Positions 24,420 through 36,175 of a DNA stretch of 64,000 nt are shown piece by piece; the stretch's first letter is position 1, and each line of letters begins with the position of its first letter. The notes beneath the pieces are model-generated. The model was given only the letters and a program-made list of their open reading frames with translations, was not told the origin of the DNA and searched no databases. The DNA comes from Apostichopus japonicus. Taxonomy: Eukaryota > Echinodermata > Holothuroidea > Aspidochirotida > Stichopodidae. The position numbers and the translations under genes are program-made. Location: NCBI RefSeq assembly GCF_037975245.1, contig NC_092565.1:2531499-2595498 (forward strand), written 5' to 3'.

Positions 24420-27400
24420 ATTGGCGAAAATAAAACCCCAAACGCGCTGTATAAACTTAATGTGTAATGATCAGAAAAATGATTTTTTTTCAAAATCGAT
24501 TAACTTTAGTTATGGAGCCTACTAGGATGTCCGGTTAGCACCACATTAAAGTAGAACGGTACTTCTTTCACGTGGTATACCTCTACCATCGGTAACAAAA
24601 ATGATTTCTTGACCAAAAATGGCCTTAAAGTTTTAACCCCGATACAGACCCTTCTCTAAACGCGCTGTATATACGTAATGTGTAATAATCAGAAAAATTT
24701 ATGATTTTTATTTTTTTCAAAATCAATTAACTTTAGTTATGGAGCCTACTGGCATGTCCGGTTAGCACCACATTAAAGTAGAAATGTTCCTCTTTTACGT
24801 GGTATACCTCTACTATCGGTAACAAAAATGATTTCTGGACCAAAAGTGGCCTTGAAGTTTTAACCCCGATACGGACATCTCTAAACGCGCCGTATATACG
24901 TAATGTGTAATGATCAGAAAAATGTTAATTTTTAATTTTTTTCAAAATCGATTAACTTTAGTTATGGAGCCTACTAGGATGTCCGGTTAGCACCACATTA
25001 AAGTAGAAAGGTTCCTCTTTTACGTGGTATACCTCTACTATCGGTAACAAAAATGATTTCTTGACCAAAAGTTACCTTGAAGTTTTAACCCCGATACAGA
25101 CCCTTCTCTAAACGCGCTGTATATACGTTATGTGTAATGATCAGAAAAATGGTTAATTCTTATTTTTTTCAAAATCGATTTACTTTAGTTATGGAGCCTA
25201 CTAGGATGTCCGGTTAGCACCACATTAAAGTAGAAAGGTTCCTCTTTTACGTGATATACCTCTACTATCGGTAACAAAAATGATTTCTTGACCAAAAATG
25301 GCCTTGAAGTTTTAACCCCGATACGGACATCTCTAAACGCGCTGTATATACGTAATGTGTAATGATCAGAAAAATTTATGATTTTTATTTTTTTCAAAAT
25401 CGATTAACTTTAGTTATGGAGCCTACTAGGATGTCCGGTTAGCACCACATTAAAGTAGAAAGGTTCCTCTTTTACGTGGTATACCTCTACTATCGGTAAC
25501 AAAAATGATTTCTTGACCAAAAGTTACCTTGAAGTTTTAACCCCGATACAGACCCTTCTCTAAACGCGCTGTATATACGTTATGTGTAATGATCAGAAAA
25601 ATGGTTAATTTTTATTTTTTTCAAAATCGATTTACTTTAGTTATGGAGCCTACTAGGATGTCCGGTTAGCACCACATTAAAGTAGAAAGGTTCCTCTTTT
25701 ACGTGGTATACCTCTACTATCGGTAACAAAAATGATTTCTTGACCAAAAATGGCCTTGGAGTTTTAACCCCGATACGGACATCTCTAAACGCGCTGTATA
25801 TACGTAATGTGTAATGATCAGAAAAATTTATGATTTTTATTTTTTTCAAAATCGATTAACTTTAGTTATGGAGCCTACTAGGATGTCCGGTTAGCACCAC
25901 ATTGAAGTAGACAGGTTCATCTTTCACGTGATATACCTCTACTATCGGTAACAAAAATGATTTCTTGACCAAAAATGGCCTTGAAGTTTTAACCCCGATA
26001 CGGACATCTCTAAACGCGCTGTATATACGTAATGTGTAATGATCAGAAAAATTTATGATTTTTATTTTTTTCAAAATCGATTAACTTTAGTTATGGAGCC
26101 TACTAGGATGTCCGGTTAGCACCACATTAAAGTAGAAAGGTTCCTCTTTCACGTGGTATACCTCTACTATCGGTAACAAAAATGATTTCTTGACCAAAAG
26201 TGACCTTGAAGTTTTAACCCCGATACGGACATCTCTAAACGCGCTGTATATACGTAATGTGTAATGATCAGAAAAATTTATGATTTTTATTTTTTTCAAA
26301 ATCGATTAACTTTAGTTATGGAGCCTACTAGGATGTCCGGTTAGCACCACATTAAAGTAGACAGGTTCCTCTTTTACGTGGTATACCTCTACTATCGGTA
26401 ACAAAAATGATTTCTTGACCAAAAGTTACCTTGAAATTTTAACCCCGATACAGACCCTTCTCTAAACGCGCTGTATATACGTAATGTGTAATGATCAGAA
26501 AAATGTTAATTTTTAATTTTTTTTCAAAATCGATTAACTTTAGTTATGGAGCCTACTAGGATGTCCGGTTAGCACCACATTAAAGTAGACAGGTTCCTCT
26601 TTTACGTGGTATACCTCTATTATCGGTAACAAAAATGATTTCTTGACCAAAAGTGACCTTGAAGTTTTAACCCCGATACAGACCATTCTCTAAACGCGCC
26701 GTATATACGTAATGTGTAATGATAAGAAAAATGGTTAATTTTTATTTTTTTCAAAATCGATTTACTTTAGTTATGGAGCCTACTAGGATGTCCGGTTAGC
26801 ACCACATTAAAGTAGAAAGGTTCATCTTTCACGTGATATACCTCTACTATCGGTAACAAAAATGATTTCTTGACCAAAAATGGCCTTGAAGTTTTAACCC
26901 CGATACGGACATCTCTAAACGCGCTGTATATACGTAATGTGTAATGATCAGAAAAATTTATGATTTTTATTTTTTTCAAAATCGATTAACTTTAGTTATG
27001 GAGCCTACTAGGATGTCCGGTTAGCACCACATTAAAGTAGACAGGTTCCTCTTTTACGTGGTATACCTCTACTATCGGTAACAAAAATGATTTCTTGACC
27101 AAAAGTTACCTTGAAATTTTAACCCCGATACAGACCCTTCTCTAAACGCGCTGTATATACGTAATGTGTAATGATCAGAAAAATGTTAATTTTTAATTTT
27201 TTTCAAAATCGATTAACTTTAGTTATGGAGCCTACTAGGATGTCCGGTTAGCACCACATTAAAGTAGACAGGTTCCTCTTTTACGTGGTATACCTCTACT
27301 ATCGGTAACAAAAATGATTTCTTGACCAAAAGTTACCTTGAAGTTTTAACCCCGATACAGACCCTTCTCTAAACGCGCCGTATATACGTAATGTGTAATG

Positions 27401-30400
27401 ATCAGAAAAATGGTTAATTTTTATTTTTTTCAAAATCGATTTACTTTAGTTATGGAGCCTACTAGGATGTCCGGTTAGCACCACATTAAAGTAGAAAGGT
27501 TCCTCTTTTACGTGGTATACCTCTACTATCGGTAACAAAAATGATTTCTTGACCAAAAGTGACCTTGAAGTTTTAACCCCGATACGGACATCTCTAAACG
27601 CGCTGTATATACGTTATGTGTAATGATCAGAAAAATTTATGATTTTTATTTTTTTCAAAATCGATTAACTTTAGTTATGGAGCCTACTAGGATGTCCGGT
27701 TAGCACCACATTAAAGTAGACAGGTTCCTCTTTTACGTGGTATACCTCTACTATCGGTAACAAAAATGATTTCTTGACCAAAAGTTATCTTGAAGTTTTA
27801 ACCCCGATACAGACCCTTCTCTAAACGCGCTGTATATACGTAATGTGTAATGATCAGAAAAATGTTAATTTTTAATTTTTTTCAAAATCGATTAACTTTA
27901 GTTATGGAGCCTACTAGGGTGTCCGGTTAGCACCACATTAAAGTAGAAAGGTTCCTCTTTCACGTGGTATACCTCTACTATCGGTAACAAAAATGATTTC
28001 TTGACCAAAAGTTACCTTGAAGTTTTAACCCCGATACAGACCCTTCTCTAAACGCGCTGTATATACGTTATGTGTAATGATCAGACAAATTTATGATTTT
28101 TATTTTTTTCAAAATCGATTTACTTTAGTTATGGAGCCTACTAGGATGTCCGGTTAGCACCACATGAAAGTAGACAGGTTTCTCTTTTACGTGGTATACC
28201 TCTACTATCGGTAACAAAAATGATTTCTTGACCAAAAGTTACCTTGAAGTTTTAACCCCGATACAGACCCTTCTCTAAACGCGCCATATATACGTTATGT
28301 GTAATGATCAGAAAAATGGTTAATTTTTATTTTTTTCAAAATCGATTTACTTTAGTTATGGAGCCTACTAGGATGTCCGGTTAGCACCACATTAAAGTAG
28401 ACAGGTTCCTCTTTTACGTGGTATGCCTCTACTATCGGTAACAAAAATGATTTCTTGACCAAAAGTTACCTTGAAGTTTTAACCCCGATACAGACCCTTC
28501 TCGAAACGCGCTGTATATACGTTATGTGTAATGATCAGAAAAATGTTAATTTTTAATTTTTTTTCAAAATCGATTAACTTTAGTTATGGAGCCTACTAGG
28601 ATGTCCGGTTAGCACCACATTAAAGTAGACAGGTTCCTCTTTTACGTGATATACCTCTACTATCGGTAACAAAAATGATTTCTTGACCAAAAGTTACCTT
28701 GAAGTTTTAACCCCGATACAGACCCTTCTCTAAACGCGCCGTATATACGTTATGTGTAATGATCAGAAAAATGGTTAATTTTTATTTTTTTCAAAATCGA
28801 TTTACTTTAGTTATGGAGCCTACTAGGATGTCCGGTTAGCACCACATTAAAGTAGAAAGGTTCCTCTTTTACGTGGTATACCTCTACTATCGGTAACAAA
28901 AATGATTTCTTGACCAAAAGTGACCTTGAAGTTTTAACCCCGATACAGACCCTTCTCTAAACGCGCCATATATACGTTATGTGTAATGATCAGAAAAATG
29001 GTTAATTTTTATTTTTTTCAAAATCGATTTACTTTAGTTATGGAGCCTACTAGGATGTCCGGTTAGCACCACATTGAAGTAGACAGGTTCATCTTTCACG
29101 TGATATACCTCTACTATCGGTAACAAAAATGATTTCTTGACCAAAAGTGACCTTGAAGTTTTAACCCCGATACGGACATCTCTAAACGCGCTGTATATAC
29201 GTAATGTGTAATGATCAGAAAAATTTATGATTTTTATTTTTTTCAAAATCGATTAACTTTAGTTATGGAGCCTACTAGGATGTCCGGTTAGCACCACATT
29301 AAAGTAGAAAGGTTCCTCTTTCACGTGGTATACCTCTACTATCGGTAACAAAAATGATTTCTTGACCAAAAGTTACCTTGAAGTTTTAACCCCGATACAG
29401 ACCCTTCTCTAAACGCGCCATATATACGTTATGTGTAATGATCAGAAAAATGGTTAATTTTTATTTTTTTCAAAATCGATTTACTTTAGTTATGGAGCCT
29501 ACTAGGATGTCCGGTTAGCACCACATTAAAGTAGAAAGGTTCCTCTTTTACGTGGTATACCTCTACTATCGGTAACAAAAATGATTTCTTGACCAAAAGT
29601 TACCTTGAAGTTTTAACCCCGATACAGACCCTTCTCTAAACGAGCCATATATACGTTATGTGTAATGATCAGAAAAATGGTTAATTTTTATTTTTTTCAA
29701 AATCGATTTACTTTAGTTATGGAGCCTACTAGGATGTCCGGTTAGCACCACATTAAAGTAGACAGGTTCCTCTTTTACGTGGTATGCCTCTACTATCGGT
29801 AACAAAAATGATTTCTTGACCAAAAGTTACCTTGAAGTTTTAACCCCGATACAGACCCTTCTCCATACGCGCTGTATATACGTAATGTGTAATGATCAGA
29901 AAAATGTTAATTTTTAATTTTTTTTCAAAATCGATTAACTTTAGTTATGGAGCCTACTAGGATGTCCGGTTAGCACCACATTAAAGTAGAAAGGTTCCTC
30001 TTTTACGTGGTATACCTCTACTATCGGTAACAAAAATGATTTCTTGACCAAAAGTTACCTTGAAGTTTTAACCCCGATACGGACATCTCTAAACGCGCTG
30101 TATATACGTTATGTGTAATGATCAGAAAAATTTATGATTTTTATTTTTTCAAAATCGATTTACTTTAGTTATGGAGCCTACTAGGATGTCCGGTTAGCAC
30201 CACATTGAAGTAGACAGGTTCATCTTTCACGTGGTATACCTCTACTATCGGTAACAAAAATGATTTCTTGACCAAAAATGGCCTTGAAGTTTTAACCCCG
30301 ATACGGACATCTCTAAACGCGCTGTATATACGTAATGTGTTATGATCAGAAAAATTTATGATTTTTATTTTTTTCAAAATCGATTAACTTTAGTTATGGA

Positions 30401-32796
30401 GCCTACTAGGATGTCCGGTTAGCACCACATTAAAGTAGACAGGTTCCTCTTTTACGTGGTATACCTCTACTATCGGTAACAAAAATGATTTCTTGACCAA
30501 AAGTTACCTTGAAATTTTAACCCCGATACAGACCCTTCTCTAAACGCGCCGTATATACGTTATGTGTAATGATCAGAAAAATGGTTAATTTTTATTTTTT
30601 TCAAAATCGATTTACTTTAGTTATGGAGCCTACTAGGATGTCCGGTTAGCACCACATTAAAGTAGAAAGGTTCCTCTTTCACGTGGTATACCTCTACTAT
30701 CGGTAACAAAAATGATTTCTTGACCAAAAGTTACCTTGAAGTTTTAACCCCGATACAGACCCTTCTCTAAACGCGCCATATATACGTTATGTGTAATGAT
30801 CAGAAAAATGGTTAATTTTTATTTTTTTCAAAATCGATTTACTTTAGTTATGGAGCCTACTAGGATGTCCGGTTAGCACCACATTAAAGTAGAAAGGTTC
30901 CTCTTTTACGTGGTATACCTCTACTATCGGTAACAAAAATGATTTCTTGACCAAAAGTTACCTTGAAGTTTTAACCCCGATACAGACCCTTCTCTAAACG
31001 AGCCATATATACGTTATGTGTAATGATCAGAAAAATGGTTAATTTTTATTTTTTTCAAAATCGATTTACTTTAGTTATGGAGCCTACTAGGATGTCCGGT
31101 TAGCACCACATTAAAGTAGACAGGTTCCTCTTTTACGTGGTATGCCTCTACTATCGGTAACAAAAATGATTTCTTGACCAAAAGTTACCTTGAAGTTTTA
31201 ACCCCGATACAGACCCTTCTCCATACGCGCTGTATATACGTAATGTGTAATGATCAGAAAAATGTTAATTTTTAATTTTTTTTCAAAATCGATTAACTTT
31301 AGTTATGGAGCCTACTAGGATGTCCGGTTAGCACCACATTAAAGTAGAAAGGTTCCTCTTTTACGTGGTATACCTCTACTATCGGTAACAAAAATGATTT
31401 CTTGACCAAAAGTTACCTTGAAGTTTTAACCCCGATACGGACATCTCTAAACGCGCTGTATATACGTTATGTGTAATGATCAGAAAAATTTATGATTTTT
31501 ATTTTTTCAAAATCGATTAACTTTAGTTATGGAGCCTACTAGGATGTCCGGTTAGCACCACATTAAAGTAGACAGGTTCCTCTTTTACGTGGTATACCTC
31601 TATTATCGGTAACAAAAATGATTTCTTGACCAAAAGTTACCTTGAAGTTTTAACCCCGATACAGACCCTTCTCTAAACGCGCTGTATATACGTAATGTGT
31701 AATGATCAGAAAAATGTTAATTTTTAATTTTTTTCAAAATCGATTAACTTTAGTTATGGAGCCTACTAGGATGTCCGGTTAGCACCACATTAAAGTAGAA
31801 AGGTTCCTCTTTCACGTGGTATACCTCTACTATCGGTAACAAAAATGATTTCTTGACCAAAAGTTACCTTGAAGTTTTAACCCCGATACAGACCCTTCTC
31901 TAAACGCGCTGTATATACGTTATGTGTAATGATCAGACAAATTTATGATTTTTATTTTTTTCAAAATCGATTTACTTTAGTTATGGAGCCTACTAGGATG
32001 TCCGGTTAGCACCACATTGAAGTAGACAGGTTCATCTTTCACGTGGTATACCTCTACTATCGGTAACAAAAATGATTTCTTGACCAAAAATGGCCTTGAA
32101 GTTTTAACCCCGATACGGACATCTCTAAACGCGCTGTATATACGTAATGTGTTATGATCAGAAAAATTTATGATTTTTATTTTTTTCAAAATCGATTAAC
32201 TTTAGTTATGGAGCCTACTAGGATGTCCGGTTAGCACCACATTAAAGTAGACAGGTTCCTCTTTTACGTGGTATACCTCTACTATCGGTAACAAAAATGA
32301 TTTCTTGACCAAAAGTTACCTTGAAATTTTAACCCCGATACAGACCCTTCTCTAAACGCGCCGTATATACGTTATGTGTAATGATCAGAAAAATGGTTAA
32401 TTTTTATTTTTTTCAAAATCGATTTACTTTAGTTATGGAGCCTACTAGGATGTCCGGTTAGCACCACATTAAAGTAGACAGGTTCATCTTTCACGTGGTA
32501 TACCTCTACTATCGGTAACAAAAATGATTTCTTGACCAAAAATGGCCTTAAAGTTTTTACCCCGATACGGACATCTCTAAACGCGCTGTATATACGTAAT
32601 GTGTAATGATAAGAAAAATGGTTAATTTTTATTTTTTCAAAATCGATTAACTTTAGTTATGGAGCCTACTAGGATGTCCGGTTAGCACCACATTAAAGTA
32701 AACAGGTTCATCTTTCACGTGGTATACCTCTACTATCGGTAACAAAAATGATTTCTTGACCAAAAATGGCCTTAAAGTTTTAACCCCGATACAGAC
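24420..32796 (+). repeat. Left satellite array, about 37 units of 225-227 bp
   Basis: The anchor CCGGTTAGCACCACAT recurs at 24531, 24758, 24983, 25210, 25435 and 25662 and onward, giving spacings that alternate between 227 and 225. Two unit types interleave: one has 'CGATACGGACATCTCTAAACG' with 'AAATTTATGATT', the other 'CGATACAGACCCTTCTCTAAACG' with 'AAATGGTTAATT' or 'AAATGTTAATT'. Multi-unit blocks are duplicated, for example markers ACGAGCCATATA and TCTCCATACGCG recur 1,358 bp apart (29640/30998 region), six units. The 70-codon minus-strand frame in some units is treated as incidental. Confidence 0.95.
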
Positions 32797-33345
32797 CCCT
32801 AACAAAACTGATTTCTTGATTAGATTTAATTATGATTCAATTTTGTCCTTCTTGTCGGAACAAACTGAATATTTGTGCTCCATAGCTACTGTTTGTATCA
32901 AATCTACTTCTGTGCTCCACCTGTACCGAAATATCAGACTATATAGACAAAATATGTAATCAAATAAAATTGATAACTTTTCGTCGTACTGTATTTTCTT
33001 TCAAAAGAAGTTAGTCATTTACCTTTTTGAGGCATGACAAGAAAATCTTCACATCGTACCATAAGACCACATATAACCAACATGAAGTCTGTGTGGAATA
33101 CATTGTACATTTAACACACGATCGGATACTTTTGTTAACTAGTACGAATCATCCTGCAGTATGATCTTGAGGTTCTAAAGAATGACTGACGATATTAATC
33201 TCTCTTCTCATTACCTCTTTGTAAAAGTATAATTTGTAATATTATCACAACAATAAAACGTCTTATAAGTTAAACAGACTCTCTATGAGACATGACAAAC
33301 CCTATATTCACACTTAGTTACATCCAGTAGCATATCAAATACAAG

Positions 33346-34355
33346 CACTGGCGGATCCAGGGCCTCTGTTTGGGAGGGGCCAAAGTGGCATTAGAGTGAT
33401 ATGGGGGAGGGGTCTAAGGGGATGGGGTGCCCCCCTCCCCTTTGGAAAATTTTCTATTGCTGAATGCCCTAAGATGCAATTTGGTGCGACAAAAGTGTAC
33501 AATGGTGATGTTAATTTACTTCTAACAAAAATGTTTCCCAGGTGTAATTTTCTAAAATATTTATAAAACAAAGTTGGGATCATCTTTCTCAAGAAATTTT
33601 ATTTCTCATAGGTTATAAATTTCTTACAACCAGCCTGTAACTGCAAAATGGTGTTAAACTGTAAATCCTCATGCTCATACATTTACATAGCTCCCAACTC
33701 TTGAGAAGGCAAATGCTGGTCCATGCCACGAATCGCCGTCCTGGGGGAGGGGTATAAGGGGAGGGGGTGTCCCCCTCCCCTATTGAATTTTTTTGGAATC
33801 CTGGTGATGCCTACATGTAAAATGGTGGCACTTAGAAAGGCTTTTGTCACCCAAAATTTTCTGAGAAATATGCATTTTTTTTTGTGTAACACCAATAAAT
33901 TGAATAATCGGTGATAATTCATTCTTTCCCGTGGCATGAAAATGTTCGCTGCTCGCCCCAATTCAAAGGTTCAAATGATGCTGTAAAGGAGGTTTTATAC
34001 TCTATTATGCTAAACGCTAAAGAAATGATGGTTGCTAAGTCAAAATTCGATGCAAATTTTTTTTATGTATACTTGACAATTACAATGCGGTTTTTTCGGA
34101 CGCTTGTGCGGGTCAGCGGGTTTGGGTGTTAGACTGCGGGTCTAATTCCCGCGAATCGCGGGTCAGTTGGGAGCTCTGCATTTAATTTTAAACCCGAAAA
34201 CAAAAAGGTTTAGACTAGTCTACCACTGCTATTCCTCTCGATTTTTTAAATTTCCAATCATACGATTTTAGCGGATGTTCGGAAACACTTTTTTGCTCAC
34301 CTTTGGGGGGGGGGCATGGCCCCCCTTGGCCCCCCCCCCCTTGGATCCGCCAGTG
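33346..34355. mobile_element. Non-autonomous hAT-type element, 1,010 bp
   Basis: It has terminal inverted repeats CACTGGCGGATCCAGG and the reverse complement of CCTTGGATCCGCCAGTG-type end, and a perfect 8-bp target duplication AATACAAG (33338-33345, 34356-34363). Eight-bp duplications and CA...TG ends fit the hAT superfamily. The interior has G-rich/C-rich segments just inside the ends and again at 33740-33790, and no transposase. Confidence 0.85.
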
Positions 34356-34368
34356 AATACAAGAACAA

Positions 34369-34710
34369 ATGTATGATCCCAATCTATTTTGCTCTCCAGT
34401 ACTTATGAAAGAATTGGAGACTGTTTTATTACCGTCATCTGCTTTTTGGTCTGGGTTACTTCTCGGTGACTTGAACCGACATATTAATATAGATGTAGAT
34501 ATAAATAGTATTACCAGAAACGTTCGTAAAGTTTCGGTACCACGAACAATTGGTCATGCTGAATCGAGAATGAAAGTTCTTAAATCTAATCAGCTGAGTG
34601 ATCGCAACATGAAAAGAATTGATGAATTACTTTCTGTTTATTACCAAGACTTGATTGGAATACAGAGACGATACAGTGATCAGATGATCAGTTCATACAA
34701 AACTAAGTGA
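34369..34710 (+). CDS. Unrecognised ORF inside the 22-kb element, interrupted by the hAT
   Basis: The frame reads 113 codons from an internal Met to TGA. Removing the hAT and one target copy extends it upstream by about ten codons (LHPVAYQIQEQ) to a stop, so the element landed inside an older open frame. Visible parts: FWSGLLLGDLNRH, then a stretch HAESRMKVLKSNQL and MKRIDELLSVYYQDL. An E-x-x-(M/W)-K-x-(L/I)-K arrangement followed by a helix recalls C-terminal parts of some transposases, but I cannot assign a family. It may be a remnant of the mobile element's own protein. Confidence 0.4.
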   Translation: MYDPNLFCSPVLMKELETVLLPSSAFWSGLLLGDLNRHINIDVDINSITRNVRKVSVPRTIGHAESRMKVLKSNQLSDRNMKRIDELLSVYYQDLIGIQRRYSDQMISSYKTK

Positions 34711-34895
34711 AAACATAACACAAAGACAGTCGAAGAGTACGGAGAGCCAAACGTTCCATAAATGTCGAAAAAGAAAGTGGAGTGTCCAAGTTAATATATA
34801 TGTCCAATTCGATATCAACATGTTACAATTCCATATGAACATATCGAGACAAAATACCAATATGTCATTACGTCTATCAACATGTCAAATTCAAC

Positions 34896-35290
34896 ATATA
34901 TATACGTTATGTGTAATGATCCAAAAAATGATTAATTCCTGTGTGGGCAATTGGGCCTTTGAGGTTGCTGCATGGCCCCCGTTACAGTTAAAAATGAAGT
35001 CGTTGGTATTTTTAGATACCGCAATGTCCAATAGGGCCAACACCTCTAAAAGAATTATCCTGATTTTGTTAACATAATCAAATCATGTGTGGGCCATGGG
35101 CACTTTATGGCTGTTGCCTGGGGCCCGGTACAGATAAAAGTCGTAGACGGTATTTTTTGGTTTCTCCAATGTATAAAGGGTCCAATGCAACTATAGAATA
35201 ATCCTTGTGTCTTTGCACATGATCAAATCACGCGTGGGCCATGGGCCCTTGAGGTTGTCTGGGCCATGGTAGAGGATAAATTTGCAGTAA
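34896..35290 (+). repeat. Inner palindrome, left arm (about 150-bp repeat)
   Basis: It starts with a satellite fragment and continues with two to three diverged units marked by CGTGTGGGCCATGGGC and GAGGTTG. About 200 bp (34896-35100) pair with 36175-35960 at very high identity by eye, for example TTTTTAGATACCGCAATGTC against its mirror with one change. Confidence 0.85.
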
Positions 35291-35549
35291 ATCGACCTGT
35301 GACGTCATTATGATGGCTCGCATCTTGCATTGATGTGAGCCTAGTTTATTGCATTGCACTGCACTTGGCCCGCGTTTACTTTCAACCCAATCTGCATCGA
35401 TTCGATACTCAACTGGACCGGGAACCCAGAAGATTTGAAAAGAGACAGAGGGTTTAATGGGCAGCTTATGTCCGTTTATGACCAGGATTCAAGGTTATGT
35501 GTTGCTGCCGTGCCACACAATGTGCGTGTATGTAGTCTAAATGTGCCTT
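35291..35549. other. Central loop of the palindrome
   Basis: This is the only non-repeated, non-mirrored stretch at the symmetry centre. It lies inside a 78-codon plus-strand frame beginning at 35354 (PEDLKRDRGFNGQLMSVYD) that is not recognised and may be chance. Confidence 0.5.
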
Positions 35550-36175
35550 CAATTAAAATAGGGGGCTCAAATGTTGATTTAATCATGTGAAAGACGCAAG
35601 GCAAAAGCGCTGGATAAAACTCAAAGTAAGATACTTTTAGAACCATAGCAATGACAGTAATTGTACCTTGTGACGGGCCCTGCAGAAGGGCCCATCATAA
35701 TGGTATTAATCATGCGAAAAGAGACAAGGATAATTCATTTTGCGGTACACCAGTTAAACATTGGGGTGTCCCAAAATACTAATTACAGCAACTTTATGAT
35801 GTACCAGGACCCATACAGCAGCCAGAAAGGGCCCGTGGCCCACACATGATTTAATCATGTGAAAAGAGAGCAGTATGATTTCTTTTTATTGGCGCTGGAC
35901 CATAAGGTTGTCGGGTATTAAAAAAAGAAAAACCTATGACTACAAATTTATCCTCTACCATGGCCTCAAGGGCCCATGGCCCACACGTGATTTGATTATG
36001 TTAACAAAAAGCAGGATAATTCGTTTAGAGGTGTTGGCCCTATTGGACATTGCGGTATCCAAAAATACCAACGACTTCATATTTTAACTGTAACGGGACC
36101 CATGCAGCAACCTCAAAGGCCCAATTGCCCACACAGGAATTAATCATTTTTTGGATCATTACACATAACGTATAT
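35550..36175 (-). repeat. Inner palindrome, right arm (about 150-bp repeat)
   Basis: About four units in inverted orientation, marked by GGGCCCATGGCCCACACG or variants near 35690, 35840, 35970 and 36120. The outermost unit mirrors 34896-35100 and passes directly into the right satellite array. Confidence 0.85.

Larger units (their letters stand above)
32797..34895. other. 2.1-kb insert replacing part of the last left satellite unit
   Basis: The satellite breaks off after CCCCGATACAGACCC and resumes at 34896 with TATACGTTATGTGTAATGATC; only about 16 bp of the unit are missing between. The insert carries an open frame (34369-34710, with an in-frame stretch on the other side of the hAT) and a nested hAT element. 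The mirror position in the right arm has no such insert. Confidence 0.75.
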
